From JAHBVY01 sp964415255 (lineage in GTDB: Bacteria > Myxococcota_A > Polyangia > Polyangiales > Polyangiaceae): a stretch of DNA of 64,000 bases. The stretch is taken from the NCBI GenBank assembly GCA_964415255.1, contig CAYQAC010000009.1:1-64000 (forward strand), given 5' to 3'. The translations under genes were made by a program, and so were the position numbers. The notes under the pieces were generated by a model. It had not been told where the DNA came from. It searched no databases and saw only the letters and a list, made by a program, of their open reading frames with translations. Shown in pieces: positions 33,683-41,270 of the stretch; position 1 is the first letter of the stretch; every line of letters begins with the position of its first letter.

Positions 33683-34231
33683 ATGGCGGAGGGCATGCCT
33701 ACGAACGCCGCCCACCAGGTCTTCAAGTCCCAGCTCGTCGAGCTCGCCCCAGCCCTCCGGCCGCGGGCGCTCCGCCTCACACGGGACGCCGTCGAGGCGC
33801 AGGATCTGATCCAGGAGACGCTGCTGCGCGCGCTGCGCTTCGAGGCCAGCTACGCGCCGGGCACCCACCTCAAGGCGTGGCTCCACCAGGTGATGTTCAG
33901 CGTCTTCGTCACCCGCTGCCGCCGCCTCAAGCGCGAGCGCCGCGCTCTGGACTCGCTGCGCACCGATCCTTGCGCCTGGACCTACAAGTCAGCTGAGCTG
34001 CCGATGGCGCCGCTCACCCGCTCGCTGCTCGGCGCGCTAGATGAGCTCCCCAAGCAGTTCGCGGAGGCGGTGCGCCTGGTGGATCTTGAGGACCGTAGCT
34101 ACAAGGAGGCCGCTCTGCTCGCACAGGTCCCGGTGGGCACGGTGATGAGCCGGCTGTTCCGCGGCCGCCGCCTGCTGGCGAGTGCTATTTCCCGTGAGGA
34201 AAATAGTGAGCCAGCCACGCTGGCCGCTTGA
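33683..34231 (+). CDS. ECF-type RNA polymerase sigma factor
   Basis: 182 residues from ATG 33683 (MAEGMPTNAAHQVF); ATG 33695 is an alternative. Region 2 is FKSQLVELAPALRPRALRLTRD followed by AQDLIQETLLRAL; region 4 is LDELPKQFAEAVRLVDLEDRSYKEAALLAQVPVGTVMSRLFRGRRLL (key parts DLEDRSYKEAA and VGTVMSRLFRGRRLL, a helix-turn-helix). No anti-sigma factor gene is adjacent, so how it is kept inactive is unknown. Near the 3' end, AISREEN is encoded by a TTTCC-N5-GGAAA palindrome (34188-34202), a variant of the N4 family. Confidence 0.88.
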   Translation: MAEGMPTNAAHQVFKSQLVELAPALRPRALRLTRDAVEAQDLIQETLLRALRFEASYAPGTHLKAWLHQVMFSVFVTRCRRLKRERRALDSLRTDPCAWTYKSAELPMAPLTRSLLGALDELPKQFAEAVRLVDLEDRSYKEAALLAQVPVGTVMSRLFRGRRLLASAISREENSEPATLAA

Positions 34232-34320
34232 GGGCGCGGCGATTCGCGGCGCGAGGCTTCAGGCGAGCTGCCGCGCGCCGTGGAGCTGCGCCATGGAAGG
34301 TCTCCTCGGGTGAGTTCTAA

Positions 34321-34340
34321 TTTTTGGGGGGTTGGGCACC
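34321..34340 (+). repeat. G-run element between sigma factor and birA
   Basis: TTTTTGGGGGGTTGGGCACC in the 114-bp gap between two convergent genes. Confidence 0.75.
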
Positions 34341-34345
34341 TAGCC

Positions 34346-35218
34346 TCACGTCTGTGGCGCTGTGGGCACCACCTCCCCCAGCACCTCCACGCTCCCGGAG
34401 CGGACCCGCGTGAGCGCGCCGCCCTCCTCTTCGATCAGCAGCGCGCCGTCGGTGGCGATGCCGCGGCCGATCGCGGCGCGCCCCTCCACCTGGAGCCGCC
34501 GGCCGAGCAGGCCGTCGTGCCGCCGCAACTCCGGCAAGATAGAAGTCAGCCCGGCTGACGTGAGCTGGTTCACGCGCCGCTCAAGCTCCACCAAGAGCTC
34601 CGCCAAGGCGCGCTCTCGGCGCGGCGGGGCGCTGGTGAAGTGCGCCACGCTGGTGGCGCCGGACAACTCCGGTGGCAGCTGAGCGTGCCGGAGGTTCAAC
34701 CCAACCCCCACCACGGCCGACGCGAGCTCAGCGCCGCGGAGCTGACTCTCCACCAGCACGCCCGCTACCTTGAGGCCCTCGATCCAGATGTCATTCGGCC
34801 ACTTGATCTGAACGCTGGGCGTCTGCGTGGCGAGGGCGGGTTTCAAACCCGCCCCTACGAGCGGATCGCCTGGTGACTGGGCCCCGGTGCGCGTCCAGCG
34901 CTCGACGGCGTCGCGCAGCGCCAGGCCCACTGCTAAGGTTACCTGACTTATGACGGTGGGGGCCAGGCGCGGGCGGAGCAGCACGGAGCAGAGCAGATCT
35001 TCCCCCGGGGCGCCGTCCCAGCGCTTGCCTTGGCGACCGCGACCCAGTGTCTGCTGGTCGGCGACGAACACGGCGCCGTGCGGCGCGCCCGCCTTGGCGG
35101 CCTCCGCGGCGTCGTCGTTGGTGGAGCCAGTGACGGCCAGGTGGGTGAGCGGCGCGCCGAGGGTGCCGCCGCCGGCTTCACGCAGGGCCTGCTCAAACAA
35201 GGCTGGGTCGAAGCTCAC
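34346..35218 (-). CDS. birA: Biotin-[acetyl-CoA-carboxylase] ligase
   Basis: 290 residues from GTG 35218; lacks the DNA-binding N-terminus of repressor-type BirA, so enzyme only. GSTNDDA (residues 31-37), GRGRQGKRW (59-67, biotinyl-AMP loop), KWPNDIW (139-145) and GVGLNL are present. Between the helix LRDAVERW and KWPND there is an insert of about 25 residues, part of which (VGAGLKPA, 121-128) comes from a REP-like palindrome at 34834-34857. The loop is at a variable place in the family, so activity is probably kept. An exact GTCAG-N5-CTGAC palindrome lies at 34545-34559. It is divergent from the aminotransferase. Confidence 0.92.
   Translation of the reverse strand: MSFDPALFEQALREAGGGTLGAPLTHLAVTGSTNDDAAEAAKAGAPHGAVFVADQQTLGRGRQGKRWDGAPGEDLLCSVLLRPRLAPTVISQVTLAVGLALRDAVERWTRTGAQSPGDPLVGAGLKPALATQTPSVQIKWPNDIWIEGLKVAGVLVESQLRGAELASAVVGVGLNLRHAQLPPELSGATSVAHFTSAPPRRERALAELLVELERRVNQLTSAGLTSILPELRRHDGLLGRRLQVEGRAAIGRGIATDGALLIEEEGGALTRVRSGSVEVLGEVVPTAPQT
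34834..34857 (-). repeat. REP-like palindrome inside birA
   Basis: GGGCGGGTTT-CAAACCCGCCC plus CTA. In reverse complement it is the same as the pdxA copy at 311-334 and is read in the same frame. Confidence 0.85.
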
Positions 35219-35284
35219 GGCAGACTCCTGGGTGTGCGCGGTAGCCGCTTGAGGCGGCCAGCGCCAGCGGGCATCCTGAGCGCG

Positions 35285-36526
35285 ATGCCGAGCCAGCGCA
35301 TACCTCACCTCACGAGTCGCCTTCAAGGCTTCGGCACCACCATCTTCGCCGACATCACGCGCCTCGCGCTCGAGCACGGCGCGGTCAACCTGGGCCAAGG
35401 CTTCCCTGACTTCGATGGCGCGAGCGACATCAAGGAGGCCGCCAAGGCGGCGCTCGACGCGGGGCACAACCAGTACGCGCGGAGCCACGGCGTGCCGGCG
35501 CTGAACGCGGCCATCGCGGCGCATCAGCGTCAGGCTCACGGCCTTGAGTACGACCCAGACAGTGAGGTGACGGTGTACTCCGGCGCGACGGAGGCGCTGG
35601 CCGTCGCGCTCCAGGCCTTGTGTGAGGTGGGCGACGAGGTGGTGCTGTTCGAGCCGGTCTACGACTCGTATCGCGCCGGGATCGCCATGGCCGGCGCCAC
35701 CCCGCGTGTGGTGCCGCTCGACGTGAGCCCGCCGTCAGCGCTGGGCCCCGGTGATAAGGCAGCAACGCTGACTACAGCGCGCTTCACCTACGACCAGGGG
35801 GCGCTCGAGCGCGCCATCAACGCCAAGACGCGGCTGGTGCTGTTGAACACGCCGCACAACCCGACGGGTAAGGTGTTCACCCGCGCGGAGCTTGAGCACA
35901 TCGCAGGCTTGTGCGTTCAGCACGATCTCATCGCGGTGACGGACGAGGTGTATGAGCACCTGGTCTACGAGGGCAGCCACCTCTGCCTCGCGTCCATGCC
36001 GGGGATGAAGGAGCGCACCGTGGTGATCTCGTCAGCGGGCAAGACGTTCTCCTTCACTGGCTGGAAGGTGGGCTGGAGCACGGCGCCAGCCGCGCTCACC
36101 CGCGCCCTGCGCGTCGCGCATCAGTTCATCACCTTCGCCACGGCGACGCCGCTCCAGCACGCGGTGGCGAGCGCGCTCGGCGCCGGGGAGGAGCGCTACC
36201 GTGAGCTCGCTGCGAGGTACCGCGCGCTGCGCGATCGGCTGGGCGCAGGGCTCCAGGAGCTGGGCTTCTTGGTGCACCTGCCGGAGGGTGGCTACTTCAT
36301 CTGCGCTGATATCCGGCCGTTGGGGCTCCGGAGCGGCCGCGCGCTGTGCCAGCGCCTGCCTGAAGTAGCAGGCGTGGCCGCGATCCCGGCATCGGCATTT
36401 TACCTGACGGATGGCGCGGGGGACGAGCTAGTGCGTTTCGCCTTCTGTAAGCGCGAGGCGACGCTGGATGAAGGCCTCGCGCGGCTTCATAAGCACCTGA
36501 GCGCGATCCGCGCGCTTGGGGTGTGA
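35285..36526 (+). CDS. PLP-dependent aminotransferase class I/II (methionine/kynurenine aminotransferase-like)
   Basis: 413 residues from ATG 35285. Fold type I features: NLGQGFPDFDG (35-45), YSGATEAL (98-105), NTPHNPTGKVFTR, D220 in VTDEVYEH contacting the cofactor ring, and the PLP lysine K253 in SSAGKTFSFTGWKVGW. The opening RLQGFGTTIFADITRLALEHGAVNLGQG (parts RLQGFGTTIFADIT and GAVNLGQG) resembles YbdL and kynurenine aminotransferases, which use methionine, glutamine or aromatic substrates. The exact substrate is not determined by sequence. Confidence 0.9.
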   Translation: MPSQRIPHLTSRLQGFGTTIFADITRLALEHGAVNLGQGFPDFDGASDIKEAAKAALDAGHNQYARSHGVPALNAAIAAHQRQAHGLEYDPDSEVTVYSGATEALAVALQALCEVGDEVVLFEPVYDSYRAGIAMAGATPRVVPLDVSPPSALGPGDKAATLTTARFTYDQGALERAINAKTRLVLLNTPHNPTGKVFTRAELEHIAGLCVQHDLIAVTDEVYEHLVYEGSHLCLASMPGMKERTVVISSAGKTFSFTGWKVGWSTAPAALTRALRVAHQFITFATATPLQHAVASALGAGEERYRELAARYRALRDRLGAGLQELGFLVHLPEGGYFICADIRPLGLRSGRALCQRLPEVAGVAAIPASAFYLTDGAGDELVRFAFCKREATLDEGLARLHKHLSAIRALGV

Positions 36527-36545
36527 ACTCGCTGCGCCATCCGGG

Positions 36546-36673
36546 CGCGGTGCCGTCTAACCCCCCCAAAAAAAACATTCCACGAGTGAAGACGGAGCCG
36601 CTCCTCACGTCCCCTGCGCCTACCCGAAGAATGATTTTCCGCGGATAAAAACTGGGCCGCTCCTCACGTCCCC
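36546..36673 (-). repeat. G-run element plus duplicated 3' end of the GMC oxidoreductase gene
   Basis: A G-run element in reverse orientation (seven C then eight A) is at 36549-36575. The 18-bp sequence GCCGCTCCTCACGTCCCC occurs at 36597-36614 and 36656-36673. The second copy contains the oxidoreductase stop codon (36664-36666). Confidence 0.85.
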
Positions 36674-38253
36674 TTGGCTGGGATGGCGCTGATGGCGCGC
36701 TCGGCGAGGGCGCAGATGGTGAGCGAGGGGTTCACGCCGGGGTTGGCGGAGATGGCGGAGCCGTCAATCACGTAGAGCCCCGGGTAACCGAACACCTGGT
36801 GCTGCGCGTCGATCACGCCAAGGCTCGCGTCTTCACCCATGGGGCAGCCGCCCAAGATGTGCGCGGTGGTGGGGATGTCGAACACCGTGTCCGGCAGCCC
36901 AGCGAACGGCACGCCGCCCACCAGTTTTGCGAGCGCGTGCGCTAGCTCGGTCGCTTCGGGGATGGTCGCGGTGGGCGCCTCGCCGTCCTCTAGCTCGGTG
37001 ACGAGCCCGAGCTTCATGCCGGTGAGCGCTGAGCGGCCGAGGCTGAAGCGGAGCGTGCCCTCGGTGGTCTTCATGTAAAGGAGGATGATGGTGTGCTTCG
37101 CCCAGTCCCCCACCGTGAGCGCGCGCAGCACCTGCCTTGGGTGCTTGAGGAACAGCCCCAGGGTGCGCGCGAGCCGCGCCGGCGCGGAGCCGCCGCCGCT
37201 GATGTGCGGTGTTTGCAGCAGGCGGAAGAAGCCTGAGCCCTCTCCGTAGCGCACCACCTCCAGGTGCGCGCTGTCGCTGATCTGGAAGATGGAGCCAATC
37301 GCGATCCCCTTGGATAGATCGCGGCTTCGGTCAGGTACAGTGACGAACAAGAGCGACTCGGAGTTGGTGCGTACCTGGGTGCCGAGGCGCGCGGAGAGCT
37401 TCGGCAGGGCGCCCTCGTCTTGGCGCTGGCGGAGCAAGAGCTCATTGGTGCCCAGGGCGCCGGCGGAGACGATGACGCGGGTCGCGGTGAAGCTCAGCTG
37501 CTCGCGCGCCTTCTTGCCGCCCAGCTTGCGCTGCATTTCTACACGGTAACCGCCGCCTGGCAGCGGCACGATGCGCGTCGCCTCCGTCTCCGAGAGCAGG
37601 CGGAGCCCGCGCTTCTCCGCGAAATAGAGGTAGTTCTTGTCGAGGGAGTTCTTGGCGTCGTGACGGCAGCCCGTCATGCAGGCGCCGCAGCGGATGCAGC
37701 CGGTGCGGTCAGGCCCCTCACCGTTAAAGTAAGGGTCACTCACCTTAACGCCTGGCTGACCGAAGTACACGGAGACGTGGGTGGGCTCGAAGCGGTCCCC
37801 CTGGCCCCGCGACTCAGCCAGCTGCTTCAGCAGCTTGTCTGGCTGCGTGGTGAAGGGCGTGGGGGTGGCGCCCAACATGCGGAGCGCGGTCTGGTAGTGC
37901 GGCGCGAGCTCGCGCTCCCAGTCAGCCAAGCTGCCCCAGCCGGAGCTCTGGAAGAAGCTCGTCTTGGGGATGGGCAGCGTGTTCGCGTAGGTGAGGCTGC
38001 CGCCGCCCACCCCGGCGCCGGCCAGCACCGTCACGTGGCGAAACCAGCGCAGCTGAAAGAAGCCCTCGCAGCCGAGGGCGGGCTCCCACAGCCAGCGCTT
38101 GATCTCCCAATTGCTCTCCGGGAAATCTTCCGCACGGAAACGCTTGCCCTGCTCGAGCATCAGCACGTCGTAGCCCTTCTCCACCAGGCGCAGCGCGGAG
38201 ACGCTCCCCCCGAAGCCAGAGCCGATGATGATGAAGTCGTGATCGAAGGCCAT
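36664..38253 (-). CDS. GMC/cholesterol-oxidase-like FAD oxidoreductase with CxxCxxCxxxC motif
   Basis: 529 residues. FAD-binding Rossmann motif IIIGSGFGGSVSALRLVEKG (8-27); AGAGVGGGSLTYAN (78-91); C-terminal FAD segment SAISANPGVNPSLTICALAERA (parts NPGVNPSLT and CALAERA). It resembles actinobacterial and myxobacterial cholesterol-oxidase-like GMC proteins. Residues C186, C189, C192 and C196 (CIRCGACMTGC) have iron-sulfur spacing; similar Cys stretches occur in this GMC subgroup, and whether they bind a cluster is not settled here. No signal peptide. The substrate could be a sterol or another alcohol; unknown. Confidence 0.85.
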   Translation of the reverse strand: MAFDHDFIIIGSGFGGSVSALRLVEKGYDVLMLEQGKRFRAEDFPESNWEIKRWLWEPALGCEGFFQLRWFRHVTVLAGAGVGGGSLTYANTLPIPKTSFFQSSGWGSLADWERELAPHYQTALRMLGATPTPFTTQPDKLLKQLAESRGQGDRFEPTHVSVYFGQPGVKVSDPYFNGEGPDRTGCIRCGACMTGCRHDAKNSLDKNYLYFAEKRGLRLLSETEATRIVPLPGGGYRVEMQRKLGGKKAREQLSFTATRVIVSAGALGTNELLLRQRQDEGALPKLSARLGTQVRTNSESLLFVTVPDRSRDLSKGIAIGSIFQISDSAHLEVVRYGEGSGFFRLLQTPHISGGGSAPARLARTLGLFLKHPRQVLRALTVGDWAKHTIILLYMKTTEGTLRFSLGRSALTGMKLGLVTELEDGEAPTATIPEATELAHALAKLVGGVPFAGLPDTVFDIPTTAHILGGCPMGEDASLGVIDAQHQVFGYPGLYVIDGSAISANPGVNPSLTICALAERAISAIPAKGT

Positions 38254-38648
38254 GGCTCAGGTGTAGTGGAGCTTCGCCTGGGGCACTAGCAAGAGCCATG
38301 CGCCATGGGCGCGGGCAGGGGGCCGCCGTGAGGTGGCTCAGGTCGCGGTGCCACTCAGCGCGGTGCCGTCCAACCCCCCGATCTAGCTTTGAAATCGCTC
38401 CTCATCAGGCGCGAAGTCCGCTCAGTGGGGAGGCGAGCAGCTTAGGGAAGAGGGTTTGGGGGTTTGGCGAGTCGCCGCGCTGGCGTACCGGCATCACCCA
38501 CAGCGGCGTGTCGTCGCAGGGGCCGCCGTGGCCGTCTTACGCACAAGATTTGGCCCTCCCCGAGGCGCTCACGGGACAATTCGAGGCGAGCTTCGGTCGA
38601 CCACGCGCCCTCCGCGAGTCGGCAGGACCTCTCAGGAGAGGACCCATC
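38254..38648. other. Intergenic region with an inverted pair of G-run elements
   Basis: Divergent gap of 395 bp. A reverse copy is at 38359-38379 and a forward copy at 38454-38470, 75 bp apart and facing each other. AGGAG at 38632-38636 is a likely ribosome site for the next gene. No gene is seen. Confidence 0.6.
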
Positions 38649-39398
38649 ATGCAGGCTGTTCCACTCCCTCACCGCGTCTCCCCTAGCGACTGGCTGATCA
38701 CGAGCGGCGCCCAGGTGGTGGGCCCGGTCCCCACCGGGCTCTTCCTGCGTGGCGTCGCACATGGCAGGGTGCCTGACTATTGCCGCGCGAAGCAGCCCAC
38801 GTGGCGCGGCTATCGTGCGCTGCGGGAGATCCGTGAGGTGCAGGGGCTCGAGCGCTACCAGCGCCTGATGGGCCCCCTGTGGCGCCCAGAGCCGGATTTT
38901 CAGCTGCCAAGCGCGCGCGAGGACGCGCGCCTGCGCGCCTCGGCAGAGCTGCTCTCCGCGGAAGACCTTGGGGAGACGCTGCTCGTGGCGCTGAGCTTCG
39001 TGGCAGAGCTCACGAAAAGTGAGGTTGGCTTACTGCATCGCTTCCGCGAGCCCTACATCGGGATGGTGACGTCTTACGTGCGTGGTGAGCGGCTGTGGCA
39101 CCAGCTGGGTGAGGTGTTGAAGCCGAGCGACCCAGCGGTGGTCTCCGCGTGTCAGCGCCGGCCGGTGATCGGCAGCGCCTTCGCGCAGGCTGCGCAGATC
39201 GCCGTGGCGCGGCGCCTGGGCGCGTTCCGCAGCGACGGGCGGCTCGGCGGCGTGGCGATGCTGCCCATCTTCGGCGGGCGGCGCTTGCTCGGCATGGTGG
39301 AGCTCGGTCGCACGGGGCGCGGTTTCCGCGCGGCAGACAAGGCGGCGCTCGAGGGCGTGGGTGAGGCGCTCACGGAGCGATTGGGCGCCTTCGTTTAG
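38649..39398 (+). CDS. GYF_2-GAF two-domain protein
   Basis: 249 residues from ATG 38649. The N-terminal part (WLITSGAQVVGPVPTGLFLRGVAHGRVPDYCRA; key piece VVGPVPTGLFLRGVAHG) matches the GYF_2 (DUF4339) pattern of a Gly-Pro-containing peptide-binding module. The C-terminal half (about 110-245) looks like a GAF domain: SAEDLGETLLVALSFVAELTKSEVG and VAMLPIFGGRRLLGMVELGRTG. No output domain is attached, so it is probably a sensor or adaptor. GYF_2 domains are common in Myxococcota. Confidence 0.75.
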   Translation: MQAVPLPHRVSPSDWLITSGAQVVGPVPTGLFLRGVAHGRVPDYCRAKQPTWRGYRALREIREVQGLERYQRLMGPLWRPEPDFQLPSAREDARLRASAELLSAEDLGETLLVALSFVAELTKSEVGLLHRFREPYIGMVTSYVRGERLWHQLGEVLKPSDPAVVSACQRRPVIGSAFAQAAQIAVARRLGAFRSDGRLGGVAMLPIFGGRRLLGMVELGRTGRGFRAADKAALEGVGEALTERLGAFV

Positions 39399-39566
39399 CG
39401 CTGAAGGCTGAGGATGCGCGCTGCCATGGTTTGGAGCAGCGCGCGGTGAGCTTGGCCCACGTGGCCAGCGCGCCTGGGCTGGGGCCCCTCCTGCTGCGCA
39501 GGAAGCTCGACCGCTGAGATCTTCTGACACAGCGGAGCGCCCCCGCTTCGTGGTACAGCGCTGGGT

Positions 39567-40118
39567 ATGGCTGAAGAGGTCATTGATGCGTTCACGGCGG
39601 AGGCGCTGTTCGCCGAGCTGTTCCTCCGCTGGTACAAGCCGCTCGAGCGCGAGGTCCATGGGGGCGTGCTGGCTGCCGCGCAGGAGCCGCTCGGCGCGCG
39701 CCCTGCATCGGAGCTGCCGGAGCATGCGCGCGGCGTCATCCTGCGTCAGCTGGAGCGGATGACGGAGGCGGCGCAGCAAGATCAGGCGCGTTTCCTTCCG
39801 GAAAATGGTCAGCTGGGCGCCCAGTGGCTCAGGACCTTCGAGCGCGCCTTCACCGTGGAGGAGGCGCGGAACCTCGTTGTGATGGCCGACCCGGAGGATC
39901 GCAATAATGATTTTGTGGTGCTCTGCTGCGAGGTCGCCGCGGCCTTCGGTCACCTGCTGAAGGAGGCGGACCCCACCCTGGAGTGGATCCCCGAGGCCCC
40001 TTATTGGGAGAGCTGGCTATTCCGCCCAGCGGACAACATGAAGCTGCACCCCTTCGCCGCCACGCTGCGCTTCATGAGCACCAGCCGCGGTGGGCTGTTG
40101 TCAGATTGGCTGACGTGA
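39567..40118 (+). CDS. Conserved-looking hypothetical protein, 183 residues
   Basis: Soluble, mostly helical, acidic-to-neutral, no signal peptide. Notable stretches: ALFAELFLRWYKPLEREVHGG, LRQLERMTEA, VLCCEVAAAFGHLLKEADPTLEWIPEAPYWESW (parts VLCCEVAAAFGHLL and IPEAPYWESW). I do not recognise the family. RFLPEN is encoded by an exact TTTCC-N4-GGAAA palindrome (39791-39804). Its stop codon and last codons (GLLSDWLT) lie in a tandem duplication. Confidence 0.7.
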   Translation: MAEEVIDAFTAEALFAELFLRWYKPLEREVHGGVLAAAQEPLGARPASELPEHARGVILRQLERMTEAAQQDQARFLPENGQLGAQWLRTFERAFTVEEARNLVVMADPEDRNNDFVVLCCEVAAAFGHLLKEADPTLEWIPEAPYWESWLFRPADNMKLHPFAATLRFMSTSRGGLLSDWLT

Positions 40119-40173
40119 TCCGTGCAGGCACTGGTGCCGTGGTGAGCTGTTGTCAGATTGGCTGACGTGATCC
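40094..40173 (+). repeat. 52-bp-period duplication of a gene 3' end
   Basis: The 28-bp sequence at 40094-40121, which includes the upstream stop (TGA 40116-40118), recurs at 40146-40173. Each copy holds GTCAGATTGGCTGAC (40100-40114 and 40152-40166) followed by GTGATCC. Confidence 0.9.
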
Positions 40174-40200
40174 TTGCATGCGGTGGAGAGTCCCGCGGCG

Positions 40201-40752
40201 CTACTCTGGGTCGGTGACTTGCGCTGCATCCCACAGCTCGAAGTAGCGCTCACGCACCGAGGGGTCGAGCGCTTCACCGAGTGTGCGCGGCAGGTTCGCG
40301 TGCTTGATGAGCTCTTGCACGTCAGCCAGATCTTTCAAACGGTGGCTCGCGGTCATGCCCGAGGCGAGCTTGAGCTCGATGAGCGCGTGAGCTGGTAAGA
40401 GCGCGACGCGCTCGCCGCGGATCGCGATGGCCTCTGGATCGGGGAATGACACCGCCTTGGGTTTGCCGTCGCCCGGGTACTCGCCTGTGAGCAGCACATC
40501 GATCATCACGTTGTGCTCGGTGTCGCGAAAGCCTTTACTGCCAGGAAACTTCTCGACATACCCTCTGCCGAGCCAGGCTGCTTTGAAGGCCTCGAGCCCA
40601 GCGGGAGTCAAGAGCACGTCGACATCGGCGGTCATGCGCTGGTAGCCATATTCATTGAGCGCCATCGCCCCGCAAATGGCGTAGGGGATCGACATCTGTT
40701 CGAGGGTCTCGGTGAGCCTCAAAAGAGCTCTCTGAACATCGGCCGTTCCCAT
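40201..40752 (-). CDS. Nucleotidyltransferase-fold protein
   Basis: 183 residues from ATG 40752, preceded by GAGGAG. IPYAICGAMALNEYGYQRMTADVDVLLTP is the signature of a nucleotidyltransferase (parts ICGAMALNEYGY and TADVDVLL, with the second catalytic Asp pair element DVDV), and VMIDVLLTGEYPG supplies a third acidic residue. It resembles MNT/AbiEii-type and hypothetical nucleotidyltransferases. No HEPN or AbiEi partner is adjacent, so a toxin-antitoxin role is not supported. The reading frame can be extended upstream by 32 codons. Confidence 0.78.
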   Translation of the reverse strand: MGTADVQRALLRLTETLEQMSIPYAICGAMALNEYGYQRMTADVDVLLTPAGLEAFKAAWLGRGYVEKFPGSKGFRDTEHNVMIDVLLTGEYPGDGKPKAVSFPDPEAIAIRGERVALLPAHALIELKLASGMTASHRLKDLADVQELIKHANLPRTLGEALDPSVRERYFELWDAAQVTDPE

Positions 40753-41039
40753 GAAGAACTCCTCCGCGCGAGCAACGCCAGCAAAAAACCGCGCCTCGCG
40801 CTCCGGCGGCAGCGTTCGCGCTTCGCGCTCGTGGAGACCACGCGACATCCTCCGAGGGTAGCATGGGACCTCGGGCGAGCCGGCTCGATTCCGTGTCGAC
40901 CAGAGTATCCCGGCCTGAGTACGGTGGGCTCAGCAGGTGGGCAGGGTGGGCGTTTTCTTCAGGGCGGGAGTAAGGCTCAGGGGTGAGCTGGGGAGGGCAA
41001 GCGAACCCGGGCGTGATCCTCGGGTAGCCTTGGCGGTGG
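40753..41039. other. Gap without a recognisable gene
   Basis: I see no gene, repeat or strong structure. It may be decayed sequence belonging to the DUF1566 remnant that follows. Confidence 0.4.
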
Positions 41040-41267
41040 CGCGCGTATTACGGCCTGCCCACGGTGGCTGAGCTGAGCAGCCTGGTGTCGGGGCGGAAGA
41101 CAGAAGCTCCCTACATTGATCTGACTCTATTCCCTGGTGCGCAATCGGATGCTTACTGGAGCGCCTCTCCGGTCTCCGGTTCGTCCGTCGGCTGGTCCGT
41201 GTTCTTCCACAGCGGCGCCACCAGCGATACCGCGCCCAATCCGCACCGGGCTCGCTGCGTTCGCTAA
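41040..41267 (+). pseudogene. C-terminal remnant of a DUF1566 (Lcl-like) protein
   Basis: The frame encodes YYGLPTVAELSSLVSG, then YIDLTLFPG, DAYWSASPV, GWSVFFHSG and finally ARCVR before TAA. This is the C-terminal pattern of DUF1566 domains (LPTxxEL...YWSS...W.V.F..G......RCVR), common in secreted proteins of this phylum. An in-frame TAG lies just upstream at about 41027, and no N-terminal part or signal peptide is found. A GTG at 41064 could still express 67 residues. Most likely a broken gene. Confidence 0.7.
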
Positions 41268-41270
41268 CCC

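Noticed and set aside
40201..40752. Toxin-antitoxin (MNT/HEPN or AbiE) module
   Set aside because: Only the nucleotidyltransferase is present. The neighbours are an unrelated hypothetical and a gene relic.
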